Source of the DNA: an uncultured Butyricicoccus sp.
GTDB taxonomy: Bacteria > Bacillota > Clostridia > Oscillospirales > Butyricicoccaceae
Length of the DNA: 64,000 bases
Direction: 5' to 3'
Assembly: GCF_944381005.1 (NCBI RefSeq)
Contig: NZ_CALWJM010000001.1
Span: 186,001-250,000, forward strand
Positions within the stretch are counted from its first letter, which is position 1. Every line of letters starts with the position of its first letter. A program made the translations under genes and the position numbers. Under the pieces are notes generated by a model, which saw only the letters and a list, made by a program, of their open reading frames with translations, had not been told where the DNA came from and ran no database searches. Shown here piece by piece: positions 24,382 through 33,166 of this stretch.

Positions 24382-25683
24382 TTAGTTGGCAGCCGCCATT
24401 GAACTGCTGGTCGTGTCCGGAATCTCCGAACGGTACATGTCTGCTCCCAGACCAACCAGTTTTTCAACCAGATTTTCATATCCGCGCTCAATGAATGTCA
24501 CTTGCTCAACCTCGGTTACACCTTTCGCCGCAAGACCGGCAATGACCATTGCCGCGCCCGCACGTAGGTCAAATGCCCGTACCGGTGCTGCTTTGAGTTC
24601 GGACACGCCTTCAACCACCGCAATCTTGCCATCCACATGGATGTTTGCACCCATGCGCGCCAATTCTTCTGTATAGCGGTAACGGTTATCCCAAACACCT
24701 TCCGTGATGATGCTAGTACCCTGCGCCAGACACAGTGCGGTCGTGAGCTGGGGCTGCATATCGGTCGGGAAGCCCGGATAGGGCAATGTCTTTACATTGG
24801 TCTTGTGCAATGCACCGGTGCGGCGTACCAGTACCGAATCGTCAAATTCGGTCACTTCCACGCCCATCTCGGTCAACTTTGCCGTAATACACTCCAAGTG
24901 CTTGGGGATGATGTTCTTGATGAGCACCTGTCCACCGGTTGCAGCAACCGCTGCCATAAATGTACCCGCTTCAATCTGGTCGGGGATGATGGAGTGTGTG
25001 CCGCCATGCAGCTTCTTGACACCGCGAATCTTGATGACATCGGTGCCCGCGCCCTTAACATCGGCGCCCATTGCGTTCAAGAAGTTGGCAAGGTCAACAA
25101 TGTGCGGTTCCTTTGCCGCATTCTCGATAACCGTCATGCCTTCTGCCAGCACTGCCGCCAGCATAATATTGATGGTCGCGCCCACCGATACCACATCAAA
25201 ATAAATGTGTGCGCCGTGCAGTCCGTTGGGGGCTTCGGCGTGGATATAGCCGCCCTCGCGGATAGATACCGTAGCGCCCAGCGCCTCAAATCCCTTGATA
25301 TGCTGGTCAATCGGGCGAATACCGCCAAAGTTGCAGCCGCCGGGCATGGCGACTTCGGCCTTGTGATACTTGCCCAGCAATACGCCGATAAGATAATAAG
25401 AAGCGCGGATTTTGCGCATGAGTTCATAAGGAATCTTTGCATCGGGCACGCAGTCGCCGCACACCTCAACCGTCGAGGCATTCAACAGGCGAATGGACAC
25501 GCCCAGTTCGCGCAGAATTTCCAGCTGTAAAGTCACATCAATAATCTTGGGTACGTTTTCAATGCGGCACGGGCCGTCCACCAGCAACGCTGCCGGCACA
25601 ATGGCGACCGCCGCGTTTTTTGCACCGCTGATAGTGACTTCTCCGTTGAGGGGCTTGCCGCCGTTAATTACATATTTCGTCAA
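24382..25683 (-). CDS. murA: UDP-N-acetylglucosamine 1-carboxyvinyltransferase MurA
   Basis: A 433-residue MurA from a TTG start (TKYVINGGKPLNGEVTISG) nine bases after AAGGAG. An ATG 41 codons further upstream lacks family similarity. Key residues are present: K22-N23 in SGAKNAA, the PEP-loop cysteine C117 in AMPGGCNFGGIRP (fosfomycin target), and PTDMQPQ with the catalytic Asp. It commits UDP-GlcNAc to peptidoglycan synthesis. It sits between yycI-like and walJ, unlike the B. subtilis order, and has its own promoter at 25809-25837. Confidence 0.95.
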   Translation of the reverse strand: MTKYVINGGKPLNGEVTISGAKNAAVAIVPAALLVDGPCRIENVPKIIDVTLQLEILRELGVSIRLLNASTVEVCGDCVPDAKIPYELMRKIRASYYLIGVLLGKYHKAEVAMPGGCNFGGIRPIDQHIKGFEALGATVSIREGGYIHAEAPNGLHGAHIYFDVVSVGATINIMLAAVLAEGMTVIENAAKEPHIVDLANFLNAMGADVKGAGTDVIKIRGVKKLHGGTHSIIPDQIEAGTFMAAVAATGGQVLIKNIIPKHLECITAKLTEMGVEVTEFDDSVLVRRTGALHKTNVKTLPYPGFPTDMQPQLTTALCLAQGTSIITEGVWDNRYRYTEELARMGANIHVDGKIAVVEGVSELKAAPVRAFDLRAGAAMVIAGLAAKGVTEVEQVTFIERGYENLVEKLVGLGADMYRSEIPDTTSSSMAAAN

Positions 25684-25808
25684 GTCAACCGTCTCCTTAA
25701 CGTTTCGTTCCAGTCTAAAAATGCAGGGGGCGGGGCGCAAAGCCCCTCTTTCCCCAATATATGAAAACGGATTCAAACCGTTCCTGTGTGTAGATTCAGG
25801 CATCATTT

Positions 25809-25837
25809 ATTGTATCATAAATATTGGGGGATTGCAA
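25809..25837 (-). promoter_or_regulatory. Sigma-A promoter for murA
   Basis: On the minus strand TTGCAA (25832-25837), 17-base spacer, TACAAT (25809-25814), between yycI-like and murA. Confidence 0.65.
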
Positions 25838-25865
25838 AAGTTTTTCCCGCTTCGCTGCAATATTT

Positions 25866-26684
25866 TTACAAAGAAATGCTGGATTTTTTGAGCGAATCGA
25901 CGAAAAAAGAACCTGTGTTCGTGTCGATACGCCACCCTGGCGTCATCTGCACCCGTCCACCGCCCGTGTCACTGAGCAAAAATCCCAGCTCCATCCGGTC
26001 GATTTCGGTCGGAGTTTCCCGCGCAAGCAGAGTGAACAGCGCATCGGCGGCAGCAAACGTCACATAGTTACCGCTTTTTGTGATATACGGCATCCCAAAT
26101 GTCCACATTCCTCCGATTTTTACGCCGTCCGCATCGAAAGTTATCGTCAACACACGGTTGAACACTGGCACACCTGCGGTCGGGAAGGAAGCTGACGCCG
26201 ACTGCGCATCGGCCTGCCAAACCAGTGCTGTGCCCAATCCAGCTTGTCCAACAAGTTCTTGGGCGAGCGCCTTGACTTCGTCTGCTGTCTGTGGCTGCAC
26301 ATAATCCACCGGAGTGAATGTGGCCGAAACTACGCCCCCCTCCTTCCATTCCACAACACCTCGCTCAGATTCATACCGTACCGTATCACTTCCATCTGCT
26401 GATTCGGTGCGCTCGGCTGTCTCGCCCAGCAGTCCATGTGCAAAATGGTCTTCGTCGGTGCGGCTGCGGTCGATTTGCAGCACGGGCAGCGCCTCGGCGC
26501 TGGGCAGTTCAAATGACCGCCCTACCGAAATGCCGCGCCCGGCGAGAATCTCGGTAATATTATGTGCATTTTCGGCTTTTCGATAATAGCCTGACACATA
26601 TTTTCCCGCTATATTGATGAACAAAAACCCGTCCACCATCAGCAAGATAACAATAAAAATGGTCTTGACACGGCTCCACTGCAT
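25866..26684 (-). CDS. YycI/WalI-like membrane-anchored regulator of WalK
   Basis: A 272-residue protein with a short cytoplasmic start (MQWSRVKT), one transmembrane helix (about 8-24) and a large extracytoplasmic domain. The N-terminal WSRVKTIFIVILL pattern and the position after walK and a YycH-like gene match YycI, which together with YycH forms a periplasmic-side complex that controls WalK kinase activity. Sequence similarity by eye is limited outside the N-terminus, so the call depends strongly on context. Ribosome binding site AAAGGTAGG. A murA promoter lies between this gene and murA. Confidence 0.7.
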   Translation of the reverse strand: MQWSRVKTIFIVILLMVDGFLFINIAGKYVSGYYRKAENAHNITEILAGRGISVGRSFELPSAEALPVLQIDRSRTDEDHFAHGLLGETAERTESADGSDTVRYESERGVVEWKEGGVVSATFTPVDYVQPQTADEVKALAQELVGQAGLGTALVWQADAQSASASFPTAGVPVFNRVLTITFDADGVKIGGMWTFGMPYITKSGNYVTFAAADALFTLLARETPTEIDRMELGFLLSDTGGGRVQMTPGWRIDTNTGSFFVDSLKKSSISL

Positions 26685-26714
26685 AAAACCTGTTCCTACC
26701 TTTCGCGGGAGATG

Positions 26715-28046
26715 TCAGCCGCCAACATAATAGCGGATTGGAACAAATCCGGTTCCTTCGGCAAAATAGCCCACCGCCAAACTGTGCGGCTCACCCGTCG
26801 CGGCGGCTGCCGCAACCGTGGACGGCATCAGTGTACGCACTGTGCCCGCTGTGTCGAACGTGCGCAGATGCAATTCAGCCGCCATTAAAATATTCTCCTG
26901 ATATTCGAGCACAGCCGCAATACCTGCTTCGCCCTCCACTGGCACGCCGTTGACCAGATAGCGAAAAATAAGCTGTGTGGTTTGGCTGCTCCCATCGGTT
27001 TCGCTACGGTCAAAAAAACAGGTTGCTCCCGGTGAAAATGACTGAAAAACCGTTTCGAGCAGACTGCGGGCATAATCTACTTGATAGAGCAGCGGTGTTT
27101 GACTGTCCACCTCATTTTCCAGATAGGCTTCCAGCCCACCTTCCTCGGTGTTGGCACGAAACAACACACTGCCATCCGAACCCACTCGCAACGTGCTTTG
27201 TGTGGCGACAAACACCCGCCGTCCGGTGCTCTCATCCGGATAATTGCGTACATACGGGTCATACTGAAACGCCTCCAGCAACAACGCCAAACTGGCGGTC
27301 GTATCTTCGGTGCCAAAGCTGGGCGCAGTACTGGCAATGACTGGCAATTCCAACGTTTGCGAGAACAGCAATGTTTCGGGCAATACCGCCGACTGGTCGG
27401 GCATGGTCTGTGCCGCGAACGTGCAAGCCGTTCCGCTCAATTCGGTGCGCGGCGTGGTATCTGGTGCCACACCTAATTCGGTTCGGTACAACGTTCCATC
27501 CGCCGCGCGTACCCATAATTTTGCATCGGTGCCCACAAACAGCGCCTGTACTGCCGGGTCTACGCCCGAACGGTCGGGTGGATTCCCGCCCAGCCAATGC
27601 GTAATCAACGACAGCGGCAAAGCACTGTCATAGCGCAGAAAAATACCCGGTTCTTTAAGTGCAAGCCGAAAGTCAGCTTCGGCTCCTTGGCGCAGTTCGC
27701 CCGCTGTCGCCAGCGCTGTACCCAGCGATTGCCCATACGCCCCCAAAAATGCACGCACCGCGCTCTCACTGTATTGTGCGCCAGTCATCTCTCCCTGTTC
27801 GCCATGCACAGCGCACTCGGCAGGCAATGCGGCTGCGATTTCTCCCAGCCGCAATTCAAACCCACCCGCTTCACCATAACTCAGACTAATATACAATCGT
27901 CCCAGCCACGAATCAGCAGGCAGGTCAGCCAAACTCATATCACCCACCCAGCCCAGCGCGGTCAGCATCACCAACAGTATCGTCAGTCCTGCCAGCACCC
28001 CGTTTTTGAACCGGTTTTTCAATTTCTGTGTTTTCATCGTCCTCAA
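26715..28046 (-). CDS. YycH/WalH-like membrane-anchored protein
   Basis: A 443-residue protein with one N-terminal transmembrane helix (about residues 16-34) and a long extracytoplasmic part. It overlaps the stop of walK through a TTG start; GAGGAC lies eight bases before that TTG. An ATG three codons later has only a very close GAGG. Position between walK and yycI-like, topology and size (YycH is about 450 residues) support a WalH role as an accessory regulator of WalK. No strong sequence signature is visible by eye, so divergence or a different extracytoplasmic sensor protein cannot be excluded. Confidence 0.6.
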   Translation of the reverse strand: MRTMKTQKLKNRFKNGVLAGLTILLVMLTALGWVGDMSLADLPADSWLGRLYISLSYGEAGGFELRLGEIAAALPAECAVHGEQGEMTGAQYSESAVRAFLGAYGQSLGTALATAGELRQGAEADFRLALKEPGIFLRYDSALPLSLITHWLGGNPPDRSGVDPAVQALFVGTDAKLWVRAADGTLYRTELGVAPDTTPRTELSGTACTFAAQTMPDQSAVLPETLLFSQTLELPVIASTAPSFGTEDTTASLALLLEAFQYDPYVRNYPDESTGRRVFVATQSTLRVGSDGSVLFRANTEEGGLEAYLENEVDSQTPLLYQVDYARSLLETVFQSFSPGATCFFDRSETDGSSQTTQLIFRYLVNGVPVEGEAGIAAVLEYQENILMAAELHLRTFDTAGTVRTLMPSTVAAAAATGEPHSLAVGYFAEGTGFVPIRYYVGG

Positions 28047-29845
28047 ATTATGCCGTCCTCATCGGCGGGCAGGTTAGTCGGCAACGTAATCGTAACCGTC
28101 GTGCCGACATCCAGTTTGGAATCCAGATAAATGGTGCCGCGGTGTGCCTCGACCATCTCTTTTGCGATGGCAAGTCCCAAACCGCTGCCGCCTTTTGCAC
28201 GCGAACGCGCCTTATCTACGCGGTAAAATCGTTCGAACAGGCGCGGAATATCGTCTTTTGGGATACCCATACCATCATCCTTGACCCGGATGACCACATG
28301 GCTGTCATCTCGCCGAAAAGCTGACAGTACAATGTGTCCACCCGTCGGCGTGTATTTCACCGCATTAGACAAAATGTTAATAACCACTTGTTCCAATCGC
28401 TCTCGGTCGCCATTCATATCGGGCATTTTACCCGCGATATCCAGTGATAGCGTGTGACCATTGTTTTCGGCTTCGAGCGCCATTGCATTGAACACACTCT
28501 CTAACATATGTTGCATGGAAAAACGCTGAAAACGCAAATCCATCTTGCCGCAGTCCAATTTAGACAGCGTAAGCAGGTCTTTGACAATGCGTGTCATGCG
28601 GTCGGTTTCGCCCGCAATGACTGACAGGAATTTCACTTCGGTATCGGCGGGCAGTTCACCTGCGGCGTCAATCAGGGTTTCGGTATAACTCTTGATGTTG
28701 GTCAGCGGCGTGCGCAGTTCGTGGGACACGTTGGCGATAAATTCGCGGCGCGAGTCATCCAGTTTGCGCTGTTCGGTGATGTCATGGATGACCGCGACAA
28801 TACCGCGTTCAACCTCGCCTGCACCGTAAGGTGCGAACAGCACCGACAAGGTACGCCCCTCCCGCTCGATTTCCATTTGCAAAAAGCCGCGTTCGCCCGC
28901 ATTCTTTTGTGTAGGCACTTCGATACCTTCAAACAAATCGTTGAAGTGCATATCCTCGCAGAAACTCACGCCCAACAACCGTTCGGTTGCCGGGTTCATG
29001 TGAATCAAACAGCCGTCGGCGCTGAACGCTGCCACGCCGTCGGTCATGTGTAGAAAAATCGTGCCCAGCTTGTCACGCTCGCCCGCAATTTCTTCCAGTG
29101 TGTCGTGCAGGCGGTCGGCCATGTGGTTAAATGTTGCAGTCAACTCGCCGATTTCGTCGTTAGACTGGATATCCAACCGGTGGCTGAAATCACCCGACGC
29201 TACCATCTGCGCACGAGTGCGAATATTTTCAATCGGTGTGGTGATGGTCTTGGACAGCAGAAAACTGAGCATGACCGCCACCAGCAATCCGAACATCATA
29301 GCGCGCAGCACGATGCCGAAAAAATTCCACGACAGGTCGCGCACTTCGCGTTTGTCGTCGAAAAAATAAATGATGTACTGTGGGTGTTGTCCCTGCTCGT
29401 CGAGCGCCAGCGGAATGGCATAATCCATATAGCTGTCAATCGTCGTGTTCGCGCTGCCGATTTTACCATTCATCGCGGAAACGATATTGGGCGTGCGGGT
29501 CAGCTCGGCGGCGCGCGTCTCACTGGTGCTTGACCCATCCACAAACGTGCCATTGCCGTCAAGCACACAGTAATAGCGATAATTGTCAATGCCGAGCTGA
29601 CCGACGAACGCCGACAAAATCTCCATCATCCGCGGCACGCCCTCTTGTCCCCGCTCGGCTGCCTGTTCGAGCGAAAGCAGCGTCTCGCTGCCGTTTTGGG
29701 TCATCACGTCCTCAATCTGGCTTTCAAAATCATCCAGATAATAGCTGCCGACGCTATTGACCAGAAAGGTGCCCATGACAGCCATGACCGAAACAATCAG
29801 CAATATCAAAATCAGCACCAGCTTCATATGCAGGCTGCGAAACAT
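28043..29845 (-). CDS. walK: Sensor histidine kinase WalK
   Basis: A 600-residue class I histidine kinase. TM1 is at about 9-30, followed by an extracytoplasmic sensor of about 145 residues and TM2 at about 176-197. A HAMP domain (about 198-250) and PAS domain (about 262-360) lead to HisKA with phosphoacceptor H375 in ANVSHELRTPL, and HATPase with N-box INILSNAVKYTP, G1 DDGMGIP and G2 GGSGLGLAI. This TM-sensor-TM-HAMP-PAS-HK plan is that of WalK, which matches peptidoglycan hydrolase expression to cell wall growth. AAGGAG ribosome binding site, 12 bases after walR, followed by yycH-like and yycI-like genes. Confidence 0.9.
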   Translation of the reverse strand: MFRSLHMKLVLILILLIVSVMAVMGTFLVNSVGSYYLDDFESQIEDVMTQNGSETLLSLEQAAERGQEGVPRMMEILSAFVGQLGIDNYRYYCVLDGNGTFVDGSSTSETRAAELTRTPNIVSAMNGKIGSANTTIDSYMDYAIPLALDEQGQHPQYIIYFFDDKREVRDLSWNFFGIVLRAMMFGLLVAVMLSFLLSKTITTPIENIRTRAQMVASGDFSHRLDIQSNDEIGELTATFNHMADRLHDTLEEIAGERDKLGTIFLHMTDGVAAFSADGCLIHMNPATERLLGVSFCEDMHFNDLFEGIEVPTQKNAGERGFLQMEIEREGRTLSVLFAPYGAGEVERGIVAVIHDITEQRKLDDSRREFIANVSHELRTPLTNIKSYTETLIDAAGELPADTEVKFLSVIAGETDRMTRIVKDLLTLSKLDCGKMDLRFQRFSMQHMLESVFNAMALEAENNGHTLSLDIAGKMPDMNGDRERLEQVVINILSNAVKYTPTGGHIVLSAFRRDDSHVVIRVKDDGMGIPKDDIPRLFERFYRVDKARSRAKGGSGLGLAIAKEMVEAHRGTIYLDSKLDVGTTVTITLPTNLPADEDGII

Positions 29846-29857
29846 AAGCGGTTCTCC

Positions 29858-30544
29858 TTAATTTTTGGCGAAGTAATAGCCCATACCGCGTTTTGTGATG
29901 ATGAACTTGGGCTGGGCAGGCTCGTCCTCGATTTTTTCGCGCAGGCGGCGAATGGCGACATCTACGGCGCGCAGGTCTCCATAATATTCAAACCCCCACA
30001 CCTTTTCCATCAACTCCTCACGCGACACGACGCGACCCGGTTCGGCCGCCAAATAAGACAAAATATCAAACTCACGCACCGAAAGGTCGATGGGCTTACC
30101 GTCCTTATATACCGCGCTGTCCTCCTCAGAGATTTCCAGCCCAGTACCAGCGGACGGATGTGCGGCAACTGGTGTAGTTGCCGACACCCGCCGCATATTG
30201 GCTTGAATCCGCGCAATCAATTCGCGGTTGGAAAAAGGCTTTGTCACATAGTCATCTGCGCCCAACTCCAAGCCCATAATCTTATCCGATTCTTCCTCAC
30301 GAGCGGTCAGCATGATAATAGGCACCTGTGACTGTGCGCGCACCCGACGGCAAATTTCAAAGCCGTCCATGCCGGGCAGCATCACATCGAGCAGGATGAG
30401 GTCGGGTGCAGCTTCAAGCGCCAGCCGCAGACCGGTCGGGCCGTCGTAGGCTTCCAGCGTTTCAAAACCGTTTCGTTTCAGGTTAAAGCAAATGATGTTT
30501 GCAATATCCTGTTCATCCTCGACCACCAGTATGGTTTTTGCCAT
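29858..30544 (-). CDS. walR: Response regulator WalR
   Basis: A 228-residue OmpR/PhoB-type regulator. The receiver domain has an acidic pocket (E9-D10), phosphoacceptor D53 in LLDVMLPG, T80 and K102. A winged helix DNA-binding domain follows from about residue 130 with LSVREFDILSYLA and the recognition region DVAIRRLREKIED. With WalK it forms the essential cell wall homeostasis two-component system. Ribosome binding site GGAGGTGA. It is the first Wal gene, six bases after a Nudix hydrolase gene, so the transcript may begin further upstream. Confidence 0.92.
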   Translation of the reverse strand: MAKTILVVEDEQDIANIICFNLKRNGFETLEAYDGPTGLRLALEAAPDLILLDVMLPGMDGFEICRRVRAQSQVPIIMLTAREEESDKIMGLELGADDYVTKPFSNRELIARIQANMRRVSATTPVAAHPSAGTGLEISEEDSAVYKDGKPIDLSVREFDILSYLAAEPGRVVSREELMEKVWGFEYYGDLRAVDVAIRRLREKIEDEPAQPKFIITKRGMGYYFAKN

Positions 30545-30550
30545 ACTCGT

Positions 30551-31105
30551 TCACCTCCGTCCGTCTAAAAGCCCCTTGAGTCGCGCGCGATACATGGCCG
30601 CAACCGTTTTTGCGTCACGGATTTCTCCCGATGCAATGCGGCGTTCCAGTTCTTCCACTGGCATCCGAATACGTTCAACGAACTCCCCTTCGTCGGGTGT
30701 CGCCTCGCCCGGATGCAAACCACGGGCGGCATACAGATAGGTCACTTCGGTCAAAAAGCCGGGTGACGGGTAAATGCAGCCCAAATCAATCAGTTCATCG
30801 GCTGTGCAGCCGGTCTCCTCTTTCAATTCCCGCGCACCACAATCCCGAATGTTTTCATCTGGGCCGTGGTCGAGCTTGCCTGCCGGAATTTCAGTGACCA
30901 TCTCGCCAAATGGATAGCGGAACTGTCGTACCAGCCACACATAACCGTCATCGTCAATCGGCAGGACTCCCACACCGCCTACATGCTCACACACTTCGCG
31001 CTTTGCCGGCTTGCCGTTGGGCAGTTCTACCTCATCCAATCGGGCTTTCATAATCTTGCCTTCAAAATAATAGGTCTCGGAACATTTTTTCTCGGTGAAA
31101 TCCAT
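30551..31105 (-). CDS. Nudix hydrolase, ADP-ribose pyrophosphatase-like
   Basis: A 184-residue Nudix protein. The Nudix box begins with the Gly of AGKLDHGPDEN and ends in ARELKEETGC with the REx2E-type catalytic glutamates. PSPGFLTEVTYLYAARGL downstream is typical of ADP-ribose pyrophosphatases (NudF/YqkG), which split ADP-ribose to AMP and ribose 5-phosphate. Substrate is inferred from subfamily features. The gene ends six bases before walR and could be co-transcribed with it. Confidence 0.88.
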   Translation of the reverse strand: MDFTEKKCSETYYFEGKIMKARLDEVELPNGKPAKREVCEHVGGVGVLPIDDDGYVWLVRQFRYPFGEMVTEIPAGKLDHGPDENIRDCGARELKEETGCTADELIDLGCIYPSPGFLTEVTYLYAARGLHPGEATPDEGEFVERIRMPVEELERRIASGEIRDAKTVAAMYRARLKGLLDGRR

Positions 31106-31144
31106 CTTGGTTCCTCCTTTGTTGTCTGTGCTTGCGGTGTCTGG

Positions 31145-33037
31145 TCAGTCATCAGCACGCAAAATACGAGCTGTTCTACCGGGAATACGCAGTGCAAGGT
31201 CACCCAGTTCAGCGCTGGTGCGTGTGCTGCCACCTGTGTGCATGAGGTCTGTGACACTATGGCAGGGCAGACGCACGACATTTTCTTCGGCATCTCGGTT
31301 GATGATAACAAATACACGCTCGTGTTCGTCCCAGCGCTCATACACCAGCAGACCACCCTTGGCGCGTACAAAGCGCAATTCACCGCCAGTCAGCGCCGAA
31401 CTGTGCGTGCGCACACCACCCAGTCGGCGGTAAAAATCGAGTAGTGAACCGTCTTCATTACCCCACGGATAGGTGCGGCGATTAAACGGGTCTTCAAAGC
31501 CCTGTACACCGGCTTCATCTCCGTAGTAGATGGTCGGAGAACCGGGCATCGTAAACTGAATGGTCGCCGCCAGATACATCTTCTCACGTGCGGCAATCAG
31601 TTCGTCACCCATGAGCCGCGCAGCGGCGCGGTGCTCACGGCTGCCGCTCCAGTCCTCCGGTTTTGCACCCATAACGGTCAGAGCACGCGGGGTATCGTGT
31701 GTGCCAATAATGTTCATCAGGTTATAGAACACCGCACGCGGGTAATTTTCGCGCAGGCACTCCATCTTTTCGGCAAAGTCCTCGGCAGGCGAACCGCCCA
31801 GAAAACTCAGCACACCATCACGCAGAGGATAGTTCATCACGCTATCTAGTTCCCCGCCCTGAAAATAGCGGCGGCGCACCGAATAGCTGATTTTATTGGA
31901 CGCGTCCTCCCAGACCTCGCCCACGACCAGCGCGTCAGGCTTTTCCCGACGAGCGGCAGCATTGAGTTTTGCAATGAACTGGTCGGGCAATTCGTCTGCC
32001 ACGTCCAACCGCCAGCCCGATGCACCCAAGCGCAACCAGCGGCGAATCACGCTGTCCTCATCCTCAATGATATAGTCCAGATAATTTGGGTTTAACTCGT
32101 TGACCTGTGGCAAAGTGTAGATACCCCACCAAGAACTGTACTGGTCGGGCCAGTGCGAAAAGTCGTACCACTCAAAATATGGGGAATCCTGCGACTGGAA
32201 CGCGCCCAAGCTGTCATAATGTCCACGCGCATTAAAATATACGCTATCGTAGCCGTTGTGACTAAACACGCCATCCAAAATCACGCGCATCCCGCGCTTT
32301 TTCGCTTCGGCGCACAGTTCTTGGAAGTCCTCCTCGGTGCCCATCATGGGGTCAATGCACTTATAGTTGCCAGTGTCATACCGGTGGTTGGAATAGGCTT
32401 CAAAAATAGGGTTAAAGTACAGGGTCTGGACGTGCAGCGACTGCAAGTAGTCCAGCTTGGACAGCACGCCTTTGAGACTGCCACCGAAAAAGTCATTGTT
32501 GAGAATTTCGCCGTGCTCGTCGGGTTGATACACTGGAATATCATTCCAGTTATCGTGTACCTCGCGGTGTGCGCGGTAGCCCTCCTTGGGCGGCACTTCG
32601 GTACGACAAAAGCGGTCGGGGAAAATATTATAAGTGATGCCCTTACCGAACCAGTCTGCTACCTGATACCCACCGTCATACACGGTGAGCTGGTAACATT
32701 CTCCGCGGGTATCGCTCTCATAGCTCTCACCATGTGCGCCGCGGCAAATATATTTTGTTTCATTGCGGCCTTCTGCCACAAAGTAATACCAATATAAATC
32801 GGGAGTTTGCGGAATAAAATTGACCGTATAGCGGTCGCAGGCACCCTCAATGCCATCCCAGTGCATGGGATAGCCCATCGGCTCCTGTCCATCAATACAG
32901 ATATACAGCGTCACGCGCTGCAAAAACACCTCACGAGGTGGAAAAACCGAAAAACGTACCGTCTGACCGGCGGGCACTGCGCCATAGGGCTGCTTGCAAG
33001 CCAGGTCACGGGATTTAAAAATACTCTGTTCAAACAT
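31145..33037 (-). CDS. GH13 alpha-amylase-family glycosidase
   Basis: A 630-residue glycoside hydrolase with an N-terminal beta-sandwich (about 1-125), a catalytic TIM barrel (about 130-500) and a C-terminal beta domain. Conserved regions include VILDGVFSHNG, GWRLDVADE (nucleophile D345), VGEVWED (acid/base E374) and GTHDTPR (transition-state Asp D448). The N-terminal domain and AYSNHRYDTGNY fit neopullulanase or cyclomaltodextrinase types, which hydrolyse alpha-1,4 and some alpha-1,6 links. No signal peptide, so it acts in the cytoplasm, likely on glycogen or imported maltodextrins. Last gene after glgBCDA, with an AAAGGAG ribosome binding site. Confidence 0.88.
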   Translation of the reverse strand: MFEQSIFKSRDLACKQPYGAVPAGQTVRFSVFPPREVFLQRVTLYICIDGQEPMGYPMHWDGIEGACDRYTVNFIPQTPDLYWYYFVAEGRNETKYICRGAHGESYESDTRGECYQLTVYDGGYQVADWFGKGITYNIFPDRFCRTEVPPKEGYRAHREVHDNWNDIPVYQPDEHGEILNNDFFGGSLKGVLSKLDYLQSLHVQTLYFNPIFEAYSNHRYDTGNYKCIDPMMGTEEDFQELCAEAKKRGMRVILDGVFSHNGYDSVYFNARGHYDSLGAFQSQDSPYFEWYDFSHWPDQYSSWWGIYTLPQVNELNPNYLDYIIEDEDSVIRRWLRLGASGWRLDVADELPDQFIAKLNAAARREKPDALVVGEVWEDASNKISYSVRRRYFQGGELDSVMNYPLRDGVLSFLGGSPAEDFAEKMECLRENYPRAVFYNLMNIIGTHDTPRALTVMGAKPEDWSGSREHRAAARLMGDELIAAREKMYLAATIQFTMPGSPTIYYGDEAGVQGFEDPFNRRTYPWGNEDGSLLDFYRRLGGVRTHSSALTGGELRFVRAKGGLLVYERWDEHERVFVIINRDAEENVVRLPCHSVTDLMHTGGSTRTSAELGDLALRIPGRTARILRADD

Positions 33038-33070
33038 ATTACAGATTTACTCCTTTGGGAAAATGCTTTT

Positions 33071-33148
33071 GCCAAAGCAGCGCTTTGGCTGGCTTTCGCA
33101 AAAGCACGTTCTTGGCGAAAGTGAGGACTGCCCGATTGGGGACAGTCC
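33071..33148. repeat. Three tandem hairpins between glgA and the GH13 gene
   Basis: GCCAAAGC/GCTTTGGC (33071-33078, 33082-33089), CTTTCGC/GCGAAAG (33093-33099, 33115-33121) and GGACTG/CAGTCC (33125-33130, 33143-33148) follow each other without a U-tract. They may stabilise the glgA 3' end or belong to a dispersed palindromic element. Confidence 0.45.
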
Positions 33149-33166
33149 ACGCTCTCTACTATCATA

